A program made the translations under genes and the position numbers. This document shows, in pieces, positions 15,861 through 29,688 of a stretch of 64,000 bases of DNA. Below the pieces are notes generated by a model. That model was not told the DNA's origin and did no database searches. It saw nothing but the letters and a program-made list of their open reading frames with translations. How positions within the stretch are numbered: the stretch's first letter is position 1; each line of letters opens with the position of its first letter. The stretch is from positions 5,726 to 69,725 of the forward strand of contig DATDJZ010000030.1 in the NCBI GenBank assembly GCA_036520315.1. The letters are read 5' to 3'. Origin of the DNA: DASUPK01 sp036520315. Its GTDB lineage: Bacteria > Actinomycetota > Thermoleophilia > Solirubrobacterales > 70-9.

Positions 15861-16165
15861 GGAGCCGGCGCTCGCCGCGTCCCCTCGCCGCCGCAATCGG
15901 CGAGGCGCTCGAGCGGGCGGAGCCCGCGACCCTGCTGGCGGCGGTGCAGAGCGTCTGGGCCGACGCCGTGGGCGAGGCGATCGCCCGCGAGGCAACCCCC
16001 GTGACCGAGCGCTCCGGGGTGGTGATCGTGGCCTGCAACTCGGCCGCCTGGGCGCAGGAACTGGATCTGCTGGGAGCTCGGATCCTGGAGAAGCTCCACT
16101 CGAAATTGCCCGCCGGGAGCTCTCTGGAGGGCCTTCGGTTTATCACCTCGAGCGATCCCTCCTAA
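15857..16165 (+). CDS. DUF721 domain protein, DciA-like helicase loader
   Basis: 102 residues matching the DUF721/DciA family: an N-terminal basic stretch, then V-W-A-D-A-V-G-E-A-I-A and V-V-I-V-A-C-N-S-A-A-W-A-Q-E-L, the usual KH-like core. In bacteria lacking DnaC/DnaI, DciA loads the replicative helicase DnaB. The recF-gyrB location is the classical actinobacterial one. GTG 15857 overlaps the recF stop (GTGA). Confidence 0.85.
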   Translation: MRSRRSPRPLAAAIGEALERAEPATLLAAVQSVWADAVGEAIAREATPVTERSGVVIVACNSAAWAQELDLLGARILEKLHSKLPAGSSLEGLRFITSSDPS

Positions 16166-16344
16166 TCCTTCATTTGATTCGCCATTTGCAGGGGTTTTGC
16201 GACGGGTTTGCGCAATTTCCGGCGCTTCCGGCTGGTAGACTTATGTGTACTTGAGTGAGGCCTCGACCCTCTGTCCGCAAGGACTTTCCGAGCCGGGTCA
16301 CGAAGGTCGTAGGCATCCCCCTGATTTGACTGAAAGGAAGCTGA

Positions 16345-18873
<2,529 letters not shown>

Positions 18874-18886
18874 GGGGAGGTGAGCG

Positions 18887-21697
<2,811 letters not shown>

Positions 21698-21700
21698 CCG

Positions 21701-22618
21701 GTGCCCGAACGCGAAGGATACGTCCCCGGCGTCCCCTGCTGGGTGGACACAAGCCAGCCGGATCCGGAGGCCGCGGCCGACTTCTATGCGGGTCTCTTCG
21801 GCTGGGAGCTCGAGGACACGATGCCGCCGGGCTCGGAGGGGAGCTACTTCATCGCCCGGTGTGAAACGAGAGCTTGGTCTCTGTTCGATAGCTCCGGCGA
21901 GCCGCGCAGAGGCGAGGTTGCCGCGGTCAGGTCTATCCCCGACGGAGCACCGTCGGCGGCGGCGTGGAACACCTACATCTGGGTCGAGAGCGCGGATGAG
22001 ACGGCATCGAAGGTTCGCGGGGCCGGGGGCCGGGTGCTGATCGAGCCCTACGACGCGGCGAACGCGGGCCGGATGGCCCGCTTCACCGATCCCGAGGGAG
22101 CCGCGTTCTGGGTCCTGGAGGCCAGGCAGCACAAGGGCGCGGGGCTCGTCAACGACCCGGGCTCACTGAACTTCAACGGCCTCAACACCCGCGATGCCGA
22201 GCGTGCGAAGGCCTTCTACGCATCCGTCTTTGCCTGGGGGACGTTCGTCATGGACGGCGCGGCCGAGATGTTCACGCTGTCGGGCTATGGCGATTTCGTC
22301 GAGAGCCACCACCCAGGTCTCCGCGAGCGATGGGCTGAGGCGGGCGCGCAGCCGGGGTTCGAGGACGTCGTCGCGACCATCAATCCGATCGCCGACGACC
22401 AGCCCGACACGCCGCCGCACTGGAGCGTCACCTTCGCCGTCGAGGACACCGACGTTGCGGCCGGGAAGGCGGCCGAGCTCGGCGGTCGGGTCATCGTGCC
22501 TCCGTTCGATGCCCCCTGGACCCGGATGACCGTCATTGCCGACCCGCAGGGGGCGACGTTCATCGCCAGCAGATTCACGCCGGAGAACAGGGAGCTGACC
22601 GCCCCTCAGCTCCCCTGA
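21701..22618 (+). CDS. VOC (glyoxalase/bleomycin-resistance) protein, two domains
   Basis: 305 residues in two vicinal-oxygen-chelate domains. Domain 1 runs from P-C-W-V-D-T-S-Q-P-D-P-E-A-A-A-D-F-Y to D-P-E-G-A-A-F-W-V-L-E, domain 2 from L-N-T-R-D-A-E-R-A-K-A-F-Y to D-P-Q-G-A-T-F-I-A. This tandem arrangement is common in actinobacteria, often annotated as hydroxylase-like or glyoxalase, but true substrates are rarely known. Its GTG is three bases after the gyrA stop, so it may be cotranscribed by read-through. Confidence 0.85.
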   Translation: MPEREGYVPGVPCWVDTSQPDPEAAADFYAGLFGWELEDTMPPGSEGSYFIARCETRAWSLFDSSGEPRRGEVAAVRSIPDGAPSAAAWNTYIWVESADETASKVRGAGGRVLIEPYDAANAGRMARFTDPEGAAFWVLEARQHKGAGLVNDPGSLNFNGLNTRDAERAKAFYASVFAWGTFVMDGAAEMFTLSGYGDFVESHHPGLRERWAEAGAQPGFEDVVATINPIADDQPDTPPHWSVTFAVEDTDVAAGKAAELGGRVIVPPFDAPWTRMTVIADPQGATFIASRFTPENRELTAPQLP

Positions 22619-22650
22619 CGGCGAAGGGGAGAGGTGCGCTAAGCCGTCAG
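22615..22650. terminator. Possible bidirectional terminator between convergent genes
   Basis: CTGACGGC (22615-22622) and GCCGTCAG (22643-22650) are exact inverted repeats around a 20-base loop and span the stop codons of the convergent VOC and HNH genes. No U-tract is visible on either side, so intrinsic termination is uncertain. Confidence 0.35.
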
Positions 22651-23295
22651 CAGGTACGGCTCCCAGGCCGCCGGCGTGCGCGGCGCGGCGATCCGGATGA
22701 AGACGGTTGGCCCAGGTGGTCGGGGCCGGCGCTTGGGGTGCATGCGGATCTCCTGGGGGAGACGGTTGCCCTTCTTGCGGTTACAGGGGGCGCAGGAGGC
22801 GACGATGTTCTCCCAGATCGACTCGCCTCCGCGGCTGCGCGGGACGACGTGATCGACGGTCAGGCTGTGCCTGCTCGAGCCGCAGTACTGGCAGGTCCAG
22901 CCGTCGCGTGCGAGCACGGCCTTGCGGGTGATGCGGCGCCGGTGGATGTCCCGTGGGACGCGGACGAAGCTGATCAGGCGGATGACCTCTGGCCGGTCGA
23001 TCCGCATTGTCTCGGAGCGCAGCACGTCGTCCCCGCGCTCGAGGACCTCGGCCTTCTCCTTCAGGATCAACACCAGCGCCCGGCGGACGGTGCAGACGTT
23101 GAGCGGCTCGTAGCTTGCGTTGAGAACCAGCACCCGCCCCCGGGTCAGGCGGCGAATCGCTGCTACCGCTACCTCGCCCTCCGCATCTGCGTCATGGGCG
23201 ACGCCGTTCCCGTTCGAATGCCCGGCTAGATGGCCGTTCTTCGATGCCCGACCGCTCGCCGGCACAGCCTCGTGCGCGGTGGCCCCATTGCCCAT
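22639..23295 (-). CDS. HNH endonuclease
   Basis: 218 residues. A variable, Gly/Asn-rich N-terminus is followed by the conserved actinobacterial block V-L-V-L-N-A-S-Y-E-P-L-N-V-C-T-V-R-R-A. The HNH core is C-Q-Y-C-G-x(8)-T-V-D-H-V-V-P-R-S-R-G-G, W-E-N-I-V and C-x-x-C-N-R-K-K-G. Two CxxC pairs bind a structural zinc, and Asp-His is the catalytic part. These stand-alone nucleases are widespread in actinobacteria with unknown biological role. ATG 23295 is chosen because an upstream reading would overlap pheA. Confidence 0.88.
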   Translation of the reverse strand: MGNGATAHEAVPASGRASKNGHLAGHSNGNGVAHDADAEGEVAVAAIRRLTRGRVLVLNASYEPLNVCTVRRALVLILKEKAEVLERGDDVLRSETMRIDRPEVIRLISFVRVPRDIHRRRITRKAVLARDGWTCQYCGSSRHSLTVDHVVPRSRGGESIWENIVASCAPCNRKKGNRLPQEIRMHPKRRPRPPGPTVFIRIAAPRTPAAWEPYLLTA

Positions 23296-23320
23296 TTCCC
23301 GGGCGATTGTAGACGAGCAC

Positions 23321-24196
23321 CTAGTTGGTTCCGGGCACTCCCGGCGGGGCTGCGATCGGCCAGCTGCCGAGAACGCGCACGGTCTCGGCCTTCGAGCGCA
23401 GGGCCTCGATCGCGGATGTGAGCGGCTCATCCCCCGCGCCGCCCTCGATGTCGAGGAAGAACTGATAGCGGCCGAGGCCGCGTCGCAGGGGCCTCGACTC
23501 GATCCGCGTCAGGTTGATCTCGCTGGCGGAGAAGACCTGGAGGGCCTCGACGAGTGCACCTGGGTGGTCCTCGCCGAGCTCGGAGAAGACCAGGGACGTG
23601 CGCCAGGGCCCGGAGCCCGACGGGCTCGTTCCCTCAGGCGCAACCCAGACGAAGCGTGTGATGTTGTCGGGCTCGTCCTCGACGCCGTGACGCAGCACCG
23701 CCGCGCCGTAGAGGCGCGCCGCGGACTCGGCTCCGAGGGCCGCCCAGGGCTCGTCCGACTCGGCAACGGTCCGGACCGCATCGGCGGTGCTCGGGGCGGC
23801 TCGGACCTCGGCCTGGGGCAGGTGCTCCCGGATGAAGCGAGCGCACTGGGCGCTCGGCTGCGGGTGGGAGAGGACCACCTCGATCCACTCCAGGGGGATC
23901 TCCTCGCTGGCGATCAGGCAGTGGCGGATCGGCAGGTCGTACTCGCCGACGAGGCTGAGGCCGTCGGCGTCGAAGGCGAGCGTGTCCAGGGTCGCGGTGA
24001 CGGCGCCCTCGATCGAGTTCTCGAAGGGCACCAGGGCCCGGTCCGCCGTCCCCTTCCGGATCGCCACGATCGCGTCGTAGACCGAGGGCGAGGGGATCGC
24101 CTGGACCTGCTGATCTCCGGCCGCTGCCCGGAGCGCGTCTTCGCTGAAGGTGCCCGGCGGGCCCAGGTAGCTGACCCGCACGGGTCCTGGGCCCAT
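23321..24196 (-). CDS. pheA: Prephenate dehydratase
   Basis: 291 residues. The catalytic domain (1-185) has Y-L-G-P-P-G-T-F-S-E-D-A-L, V-P-F-E-N-S-I-E-G-A-V and the essential N-I-T-R-F motif. An ACT domain follows (about 200-280) with G-A-L-V-E-A-L and R-I-E-S-R-P, which binds phenylalanine for feedback inhibition. It converts prephenate to phenylpyruvate. ATG 24196 overlaps the TGA of the upstream membrane-anchored gene. Confidence 0.95.
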   Translation of the reverse strand: MGPGPVRVSYLGPPGTFSEDALRAAAGDQQVQAIPSPSVYDAIVAIRKGTADRALVPFENSIEGAVTATLDTLAFDADGLSLVGEYDLPIRHCLIASEEIPLEWIEVVLSHPQPSAQCARFIREHLPQAEVRAAPSTADAVRTVAESDEPWAALGAESAARLYGAAVLRHGVEDEPDNITRFVWVAPEGTSPSGSGPWRTSLVFSELGEDHPGALVEALQVFSASEINLTRIESRPLRRGLGRYQFFLDIEGGAGDEPLTSAIEALRSKAETVRVLGSWPIAAPPGVPGTN

Positions 24197-25275
24197 CAGG
24201 AGCCGAAGACGACCGTGTAGGTGGAGGTGTTGTTGGTCGTGATCTGCTCGCCGCTCACCGGAGTCACGACCACCTCCAGGGTCGTCTCCGTGCCCGGGGT
24301 CGGCTTGCTGGTGATCGGGATCTTCACGGTCCCCTGCTCGCCGGCGCTCAGTGCCTGGAGCTGGCCGGTGAGCTGCGTGCCGCCCAGGGTGGCCGTGACG
24401 CTGATGCCCGTCTCGTCACTGTCGCCCGAGTTGGTGAGCAGGATGTCGATCTCCTGTGCGTCGGCCGGCACGGTGTTGGTCGAATCCGGCGACAGGGTCT
24501 GACCGCCGACGGTGGTCGAGTCGAGCTGCAGGCCATGAATCCCGCCGGTGGTGGAGGCAGTTTGGCCGGTGAGCACATTGAGCTTGGTGACCAGGGTGGT
24601 CTGGTTAAGGTAGTCGGTTGCATTGGCCGGCATGAACTTGCCGTTCGGCAGCGGCGTCCCTTCCACGCCCTCGTCATCGAGGACGTTCTGGATCTCGGGC
24701 TTGCCGATCTGCGTCCAGAGCACGTCGCTGGCATAGAGCGAGCCCATCGCGTTGCTGATCGTCTCGATCGCGTTAGTCGTCTGCGTTCGCGCCGTGGCCT
24801 GGGGGACGCTCTCGGCGATCGAGCTGAGCGCGTCCCGCCGCAGCGTCAGCGTCTGGATGACCGCGTTCTGCGCGTCGTGCATCTGCCCCGGAGCGTCGAT
24901 GTCATCGGCCCGGTCGAGGAGGGTCTGCGAAGTGTCTCGCTGCCGCAGCACCTCCTGCTGCGCGTCGAGGGAGCTCGAAGTCCCGGCCGAGCTGTTCAGC
25001 AGGTTGAAGAAGTCCTTCCCGCTCTGCTCGGACTGCTGCATGATCGTCGCGACGTCGGAGTCGTAGTTGCGGAGCGCCCGGTCGGAGCGTGCCTCCAGGC
25101 ACCCCCGGATCCCGATCACGATCAGGATCAGGAAGGCGAGGCCGACTCCGACGCCGATCAGGCGTCGAACGAGAAACTGCTGGCGTCGCCTCTGGGGCCC
25201 CCCGACCCTGCGTCTCGGGCGTTCCGGCTCTTCGTCGACGACCAACTCGTCTTGTTCCTCATCGAGGAATGCCAA
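24196..25275 (-). CDS. Membrane-anchored protein of unknown function with CARDB-like end
   Basis: 359 residues that I do not assign to a named family. An acidic then Arg-rich cytoplasmic N-terminus (about 1-40) leads to one membrane helix (41-60). A predicted helical extracytoplasmic region (65-180, Gln/Asp-rich, with repeated A-I-E-T-I-S-like heptads) follows. The Ser/Thr-rich beta C-terminus (about 250-359, D-I-L-L-T-N-S-G-D-S-D-E-T-G) resembles CARDB/alternative immunoglobulin-like domains. The start is taken as TTG 25275. It is coupled to pheA by ATGA and divergent from a kinase gene. A structural envelope role is a guess. Confidence 0.65.
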   Translation of the reverse strand: MAFLDEEQDELVVDEEPERPRRRVGGPQRRRQQFLVRRLIGVGVGLAFLILIVIGIRGCLEARSDRALRNYDSDVATIMQQSEQSGKDFFNLLNSSAGTSSSLDAQQEVLRQRDTSQTLLDRADDIDAPGQMHDAQNAVIQTLTLRRDALSSIAESVPQATARTQTTNAIETISNAMGSLYASDVLWTQIGKPEIQNVLDDEGVEGTPLPNGKFMPANATDYLNQTTLVTKLNVLTGQTASTTGGIHGLQLDSTTVGGQTLSPDSTNTVPADAQEIDILLTNSGDSDETGISVTATLGGTQLTGQLQALSAGEQGTVKIPITSKPTPGTETTLEVVVTPVSGEQITTNNTSTYTVVFGS

Positions 25276-25316
25276 ACCGCGCCTCAGTATGAACAGGGGT
25301 CGTGACGCATGTTTGC

Positions 25317-25370
25317 GCGAGGGTGCTCCGCAGGCGAAGCCGATGAGCAACCCGTTTAGTGGCGAAGCCG
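25317..25370 (+). repeat. Palindromic repeat copy C (upstream of polytopic kinase)
   Basis: GCGAGGGTGCTCCG starts the element. GGGT-GCTC pairs with GAGC-A-ACCC, again with one bulged base, around a loop that itself holds GGC-GAA-GCC. The right flank CGTTTAGTGGCGAAGCCG matches copy E (CGTTTGATGGCGAAGCC). It lies in the divergent spacer between the unknown membrane-anchored gene and the kinase. Confidence 0.8.
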
Positions 25371-25416
25371 GGCCAGCGACAGGATTAGGTCGTCCGGGGG
25401 CGAACTCAAACCGGCC

Positions 25417-27126
25417 ATGGTCGGTGAGGTCATCCTGGGCAGATTCCGCATCGAGAAGCGGATCGGAAGCGGCGGCTTCGGGACCGTCTATCGCGCCTGG
25501 GACGAGAGGCTGCAGCGGCCGGTGGCGGTCAAGGTGATCGACCGCGAGCACGGGGCCCCGCGCGTCACCCGCGAGGCGCAGGCGGTGGCCCGGCTCAGCC
25601 ATCGCAACATCGCAACGCTCTATGAGCTGGCCACGGACGGCGAGCGTGCCTTTCTCGTCTCCGAGCTGATCGAGGGGGAGACCCTGAGATCACTCGGCCG
25701 GCGGGGCGAGCTCACCGATCGCCTGGTCGCTCGCGTCGGGGCCGACGCCGCCGCGGCACTCACCGCCGCGCACCGTGCAGGCGTCGTCCACCGCGACGTG
25801 AAGCCCGAGAACATCCTGGTCGATTCAGGCGACCAGGCGAAGCTCGTCGACTTCGGGATCGCGCGGATCGCCGGTGAGAAGACCCTGACGGCCACCGGCG
25901 CCGTGGTGGGGACGCTCGCCTACATGGCTCCCGAGCAGGCCGACGGGCTGCGGCCCGGGCCGGCCGCGGACGTCTACTCGCTTGCCCTGACCCTTTACGA
26001 GTGCCTCTGCGGAGAGCACCCGCTGCTCCGTGAGGGGCCCGCCGCCACGGCCCGGGCGATCGGGGAGCCGATCGCACCCCTCGCAGCCGTGCGGCCGGAG
26101 CTGCCGGAGCAGATGACCGAGGCGATCGATGCCGCGCTCGACCCGGACCCCGAGGAGCGGCCCCTGGCGTCGGAGCTCGGCTCGGCGCTCGGCGCCCGCG
26201 TCGGCGAGCTCGACGGCGAGCCTCTACCCCCGATCGCTGGGATCGACGGCGACGCCTTTCTCGAGCCACGCCGGAGCCCGGAGCTCGCCCGTTTTCTACC
26301 CGCCGCCGGGATCGCCGCCCTCGGCCTGGCTGCGCTGATCGCAAGCGGCGCCCCGGCTCCCATCGCGCTGGTCGCCCTCGGGCCGGGATTCCTGGCCCTC
26401 GGCCGGCCGCGGCCGGCGTACGCGCTCGAACTCGCCCTGGTCCTCCTCTGGCTCGTGCTCGGCGCGGGCGAGCCCGGGATCGCGGCGCTGGTCGCCGTCC
26501 TGGGTGCCCCGCTGCTCCTCGCCGCAATCGATCCGGAGGCGATCGCGCTGCCCGGACTGGCACCGGTCCTGGGTCTCATCGGCCTGGGGCCCGTCTACCC
26601 CGCCCTCGCCGGCCTGACCCGCGGCGCCGCCGGACGGGCGCTCCTCGGGGGGATCGGATACCTCTGGCTGGCGGCGTGGGAGGAGCTCGCCCACCGCACT
26701 CTGCTGCTCGGCCCGGTGGCCGACCCCCCGGCTCACTGGACCGGGTCGGCCGGCACCGCGCTCGGTGACGTGGTCGCTCCGCTCATCGACGGCTCCGTCC
26801 TGGCAGGCGCCGCCGTCTTCGCGCTCGCCGCCTGGGCGCTGCCCCTCCTGATCCGCGGCCGGACCCCGGTGCTCGATGCCCTCGGGGCGCTGATCTGGGC
26901 GGCGGGGCTGATCTCAGCACTGAGGCTGGTGGACGGCGGCTCCAGCCCGCCCGGACTGCTCTTCGGCGCCCTGCTCGCGGCCGTGGTCGCGGCCCTGCTC
27001 ACGCGGCGACTGGGCGTGGCCAGCGACCGCAAGGCCGCAGCATTTTGGAGCGAAGGGCGAAGCCCGGAGCGACTTACGTGGGCGGCCGCAGCGGTCGCGC
27101 CTGATGCCGAAGGGGTCCGGCGGTAA
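25417..27126 (+). CDS. Ser/Thr protein kinase fused to a polytopic membrane domain
   Basis: 569 residues. The kinase domain (about 6-265) is complete: G-S-G-G-F-G-T-V-Y glycine loop, V-A-V-K-V lysine, catalytic H-R-D-V-K-P-E-N at 125-132, V-D-F-G-I-A-R, and M-A-P-E-Q. Residues ~285-540 consist of consecutive Leu/Ala/Gly-rich helices (perhaps eight to ten) without recognisable extracellular domain. The last 30 residues are a non-hydrophobic tail. It opens the run of fhaA, fhaB, pstP, ftsW, pbpA and PASTA kinase, so it likely feeds into the same phospho-regulation of wall synthesis. Confidence 0.88.
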   Translation: MVGEVILGRFRIEKRIGSGGFGTVYRAWDERLQRPVAVKVIDREHGAPRVTREAQAVARLSHRNIATLYELATDGERAFLVSELIEGETLRSLGRRGELTDRLVARVGADAAAALTAAHRAGVVHRDVKPENILVDSGDQAKLVDFGIARIAGEKTLTATGAVVGTLAYMAPEQADGLRPGPAADVYSLALTLYECLCGEHPLLREGPAATARAIGEPIAPLAAVRPELPEQMTEAIDAALDPDPEERPLASELGSALGARVGELDGEPLPPIAGIDGDAFLEPRRSPELARFLPAAGIAALGLAALIASGAPAPIALVALGPGFLALGRPRPAYALELALVLLWLVLGAGEPGIAALVAVLGAPLLLAAIDPEAIALPGLAPVLGLIGLGPVYPALAGLTRGAAGRALLGGIGYLWLAAWEELAHRTLLLGPVADPPAHWTGSAGTALGDVVAPLIDGSVLAGAAVFALAAWALPLLIRGRTPVLDALGALIWAAGLISALRLVDGGSSPPGLLFGALLAAVVAALLTRRLGVASDRKAAAFWSEGRSPERLTWAAAAVAPDAEGVRR

Positions 27127-27197
27127 CCCGAACGGGCCACTAGCATTTCGCCTCCGGCTTTCCGCGAGTCGCGGCCAACCGACCCTAGGAGCCCCCC

Positions 27198-27965
27198 ATC
27201 AGCGTTCTACGCAACCTCGAAGCCCGGATTGAGGGCCTCGTCGAAGGCGTCTTCAGCCGCGCCTTCAGCTCCGGCGTGCAGCCGGTGGAGATCGCGCGCA
27301 AGCTCGCCAAGGAGATGGACGCCCACAAGACGGCGTCTGTCCAGCGGGTCTACGTGCCGAACGAGTACACGGTTTGGCTCTGCCCCGAGGACTACGAGCG
27401 CTTCAAGGACTACGAGTCCTCGCTCGCCCAGGAGCTCAGCGGCCACCTGCTCGAGCACGCCCGCCACCACGACTACGACCTGCTGACGCGGCCAGTGGTC
27501 CATCTCGACCAGGACGAGCGCCTGCGGCTGGGCGAGTTCGGGATTCAGACCCGCCTGGTCAGGCCCCCGCAGCGGCAGGGCGCTGAGGCGGAGCAGGGCG
27601 AGCACGGGCACACGATGGTCTACTCGGCGACCCAGGCGGAGAAGGCGCGCTCCAAGCGCCGCCCCGACGCCGCCTTCTCGGAGACCCGGGCCATCATCAC
27701 GGTCGACGACCGCCGCTACGTGCTCGACGGGCCGACGGCAACCCTCGGGCGCTCGAAGGAGGCGGATTGCGTCATCGATGACCCCAACATCTCGCGCCGG
27801 CACGCCGAGCTGCGCCGCTCGAACGTGGGGGACTGGCAGATCGTCGACCTGAACTCGACCAACGGCGTCAAGGTCAATGGCCGCCGGGTCGCCAACGCCC
27901 GTCTGTCTCCGGGCGATGAGATCACTCTCGGAACCAAGGTCTTCGCCTTCGACATCGAGCAGTGA
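27198..27965 (+). CDS. fhaA: FhaA-like protein (DUF3662 plus FHA domain)
   Basis: About 255 residues. The DUF3662 domain starts S-V-L-R-N-L-E-A-R-I-E-G-L-V-E-G-V-F and continues to about 115. After a charged linker comes an FHA domain (165-240, G-R-S-K-E-A-D-C-V-I, S-R-R-H-A-E, N-S-T-N-G-V-K-V-N-G). FHA domains bind phosphothreonine on kinases and MurJ-type partners. The family begins M-S-V-L-R; here the codon at the Met position is ATC (27198), six bases after TAGGAG. The first standard start would be GTG 27276, which would remove 26 conserved residues. Confidence 0.88.
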   Translation: MSVLRNLEARIEGLVEGVFSRAFSSGVQPVEIARKLAKEMDAHKTASVQRVYVPNEYTVWLCPEDYERFKDYESSLAQELSGHLLEHARHHDYDLLTRPVVHLDQDERLRLGEFGIQTRLVRPPQRQGAEAEQGEHGHTMVYSATQAEKARSKRRPDAAFSETRAIITVDDRRYVLDGPTATLGRSKEADCVIDDPNISRRHAELRRSNVGDWQIVDLNSTNGVKVNGRRVANARLSPGDEITLGTKVFAFDIEQ

Positions 27966-28426
27966 ACGATCTCGAGCCGCTAGCGGTAGCGCTCAAGTTC
28001 GGCTTCCTCGCCGTGCTCTTCCTCTTCCTGTTCTGGGTGACGCGGAGCTCGTTGAAGGACCTGCGGGGCACCGCCACCCCCGGCTACGAGACCGGCTATC
28101 ACGAGGTTGCGGGAGTCGAGGCGGCCGGGACCGATGCGTTCCTGGTCGTCGATGAGGGCGGGGGCCTGAACCAAGGGGAGCATTTCGACCTCTTCGGCGG
28201 CGTCTCGCTCGGCCGCTCCGCGGACGCCGACATCCGCCTCGACGATCGCTATGCCTCAGGGATCCACGCACGTGTGTTCAGCCGTTCCGGGGCATATTTC
28301 GTCGAGGACATGAACTCGACCAACGGCACGCTCCTCAACTCGCGCGAGCTGCACGGCGAGGCCGAGCTGACGCCCGGCGACGCGATCCGGATCGGGGACA
28401 CTGAGTTCCGCTTCGAGGTCTCCTGA
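27962..28426 (+). CDS. fhaB: FhaB-like membrane-anchored FHA protein
   Basis: 154 residues. One N-terminal membrane helix (about 10-30, A-V-L-F-L-F-L-F-W-V) is followed by a short linker and an FHA domain (75-150) with S-L-G-R-S-A-D-A-D-I-R, the ligand-binding S-G-I-H-A-R and N-S-T-N-G-T-L-L-N. FhaB (FipA) homologues link kinase signals to FtsZ/FtsQ in mycobacteria. GTG 27962 overlaps the fhaA stop, and its own TGA overlaps the pstP start. Confidence 0.92.
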   Translation: MNDLEPLAVALKFGFLAVLFLFLFWVTRSSLKDLRGTATPGYETGYHEVAGVEAAGTDAFLVVDEGGGLNQGEHFDLFGGVSLGRSADADIRLDDRYASGIHARVFSRSGAYFVEDMNSTNGTLLNSRELHGEAELTPGDAIRIGDTEFRFEVS

Positions 28427-29688
28427 TGCTCAAAGTCGCCGAAGAGGCACACAAGACCGACACGGGGCGGCAGCGACAGGCGAACGAGGACTCCTATTTC
28501 GCGCGCGCTCCGCTCTTCGCTGTGGCCGACGGGATGGGGGGCGCGCAGGCCGGCGAGGTCGCCTCCCGGATCGCGGCGCGCGCGTTCGAGCGGAAGCGCA
28601 CTGTGAGCGCCGAGGAACCCGCGGAAGGCCAGCTCGAGGAGATCGTCCAGCAGGCGAACCGGGAGATCCACAAACTCGCCCAGGAGGACTCCTCGCGAGC
28701 CGGCATGGGCACCACCCTGACCGCGGCGCTGCTGCGCGACGACGAGGTCGCGCTGGGCCACGTCGGCGACAGCCGCGCCTATCTGCTCCGCGGCGACCAG
28801 CTCAAGCGCCTCACCAAGGACCATTCCCTCGTCGAGGAGCTGCGCCGCCAGGGACGGCTCACCGAGGAGCAGGCCGAGGAGCACCCGCAGCGCTCGATCA
28901 TCACCCGCGCCCTGGGGCCCGAGCCGAGCGTGAACGTCGACACCATGACCTTCCCGGCGCGCGACGGCGACGTCTTCCTGCTCTGCAGCGACGGCCTCAC
29001 CACGATGGTCTCCGACGATCAGATCCGGGACATCCTGGTCAACTCGCGGAGCCTCAGGAGCGCCGTCAACAGGCTCGTCGACGCGGCGAATCGAGGCGGC
29101 GGCCGCGACAACATCACGGCCGTCGCCTTCCGGGTGGCGGACGCCGATGCCAAGGAGGTGGAGGAGGGGGCGACCCTGATCTCGCGCACCGCCGAGTCCG
29201 CCGGCCTGACCCGGGAGCGCATGCGCGGCGCGACCGATCGCCTCCGAGGGCAGGGCCCAACGCCGAGACCGTCACGACGCAGACGGGCGCTCAAGTGGGC
29301 CGCCGTGATCGCCGTGATCGCCGTGATCGCTGGCGTGATCATCGCGGCGGTGCTCTTCGTGCGCTCGATCTATTTCCTCGGCACCGACGACGGGGGGAAC
29401 GTTGCGGTCTACCGAGGCCTGCCGTACGAGCTGCCGCTCGGGGTGAGCCTCTACTCGAAGCAGTACTCGATCCCGGTTCAGGAGGGGGCGCTCTCGGAGG
29501 ATCGTCAGCGGGCCGTCACCGGCCACACCCTGCGCAGCCAGGACGACGCCACCAGCCTGGCCACCGACATCCAGCAGCGTCCGACCGAGGGGGTGCCGCA
29601 ACCCCCTCCGCCCCCGGCGCCGACCAAGAAGCAGCAGAAGAAGAACCCTGGGGGCGCCTCCAAGGGCAAGCAGGCGCAGAAGCGTTGA
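28426..29688 (+). CDS. pstP: PP2C-family protein phosphatase PstP
   Basis: 420 residues. The PP2C domain (1-240) shows R-Q-A-N-E-D-S, A-D-G-M-G-G, H-V-G-D-S-R-A-Y, C-S-D-G-L-T and G-G-R-D-N-I-T, giving the Asp ligands of the Mn/Mg centre. A basic juxtamembrane stretch (P-S-R-R-R-R-A-L-K) and one membrane helix (about 285-307) precede an extracytoplasmic part, ending in a Pro/Lys-rich tail. It reverses phosphorylation by the neighbouring kinases. The helix is partly written by a GCCGTGATC tandem repeat. Confidence 0.95.
   Translation: MLKVAEEAHKTDTGRQRQANEDSYFARAPLFAVADGMGGAQAGEVASRIAARAFERKRTVSAEEPAEGQLEEIVQQANREIHKLAQEDSSRAGMGTTLTAALLRDDEVALGHVGDSRAYLLRGDQLKRLTKDHSLVEELRRQGRLTEEQAEEHPQRSIITRALGPEPSVNVDTMTFPARDGDVFLLCSDGLTTMVSDDQIRDILVNSRSLRSAVNRLVDAANRGGGRDNITAVAFRVADADAKEVEEGATLISRTAESAGLTRERMRGATDRLRGQGPTPRPSRRRRALKWAAVIAVIAVIAGVIIAAVLFVRSIYFLGTDDGGNVAVYRGLPYELPLGVSLYSKQYSIPVQEGALSEDRQRAVTGHTLRSQDDATSLATDIQQRPTEGVPQPPPPPAPTKKQQKKNPGGASKGKQAQKR
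29302..29328 (+). repeat. 9-bp tandem repeat in the pstP transmembrane segment
   Basis: Three perfect copies of GCCGTGATC encode A-V-I-A-V-I-A-V-I at the start of the single membrane helix of PstP. Change in copy number would alter helix length in steps of three residues without frameshift. Confidence 0.8.
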
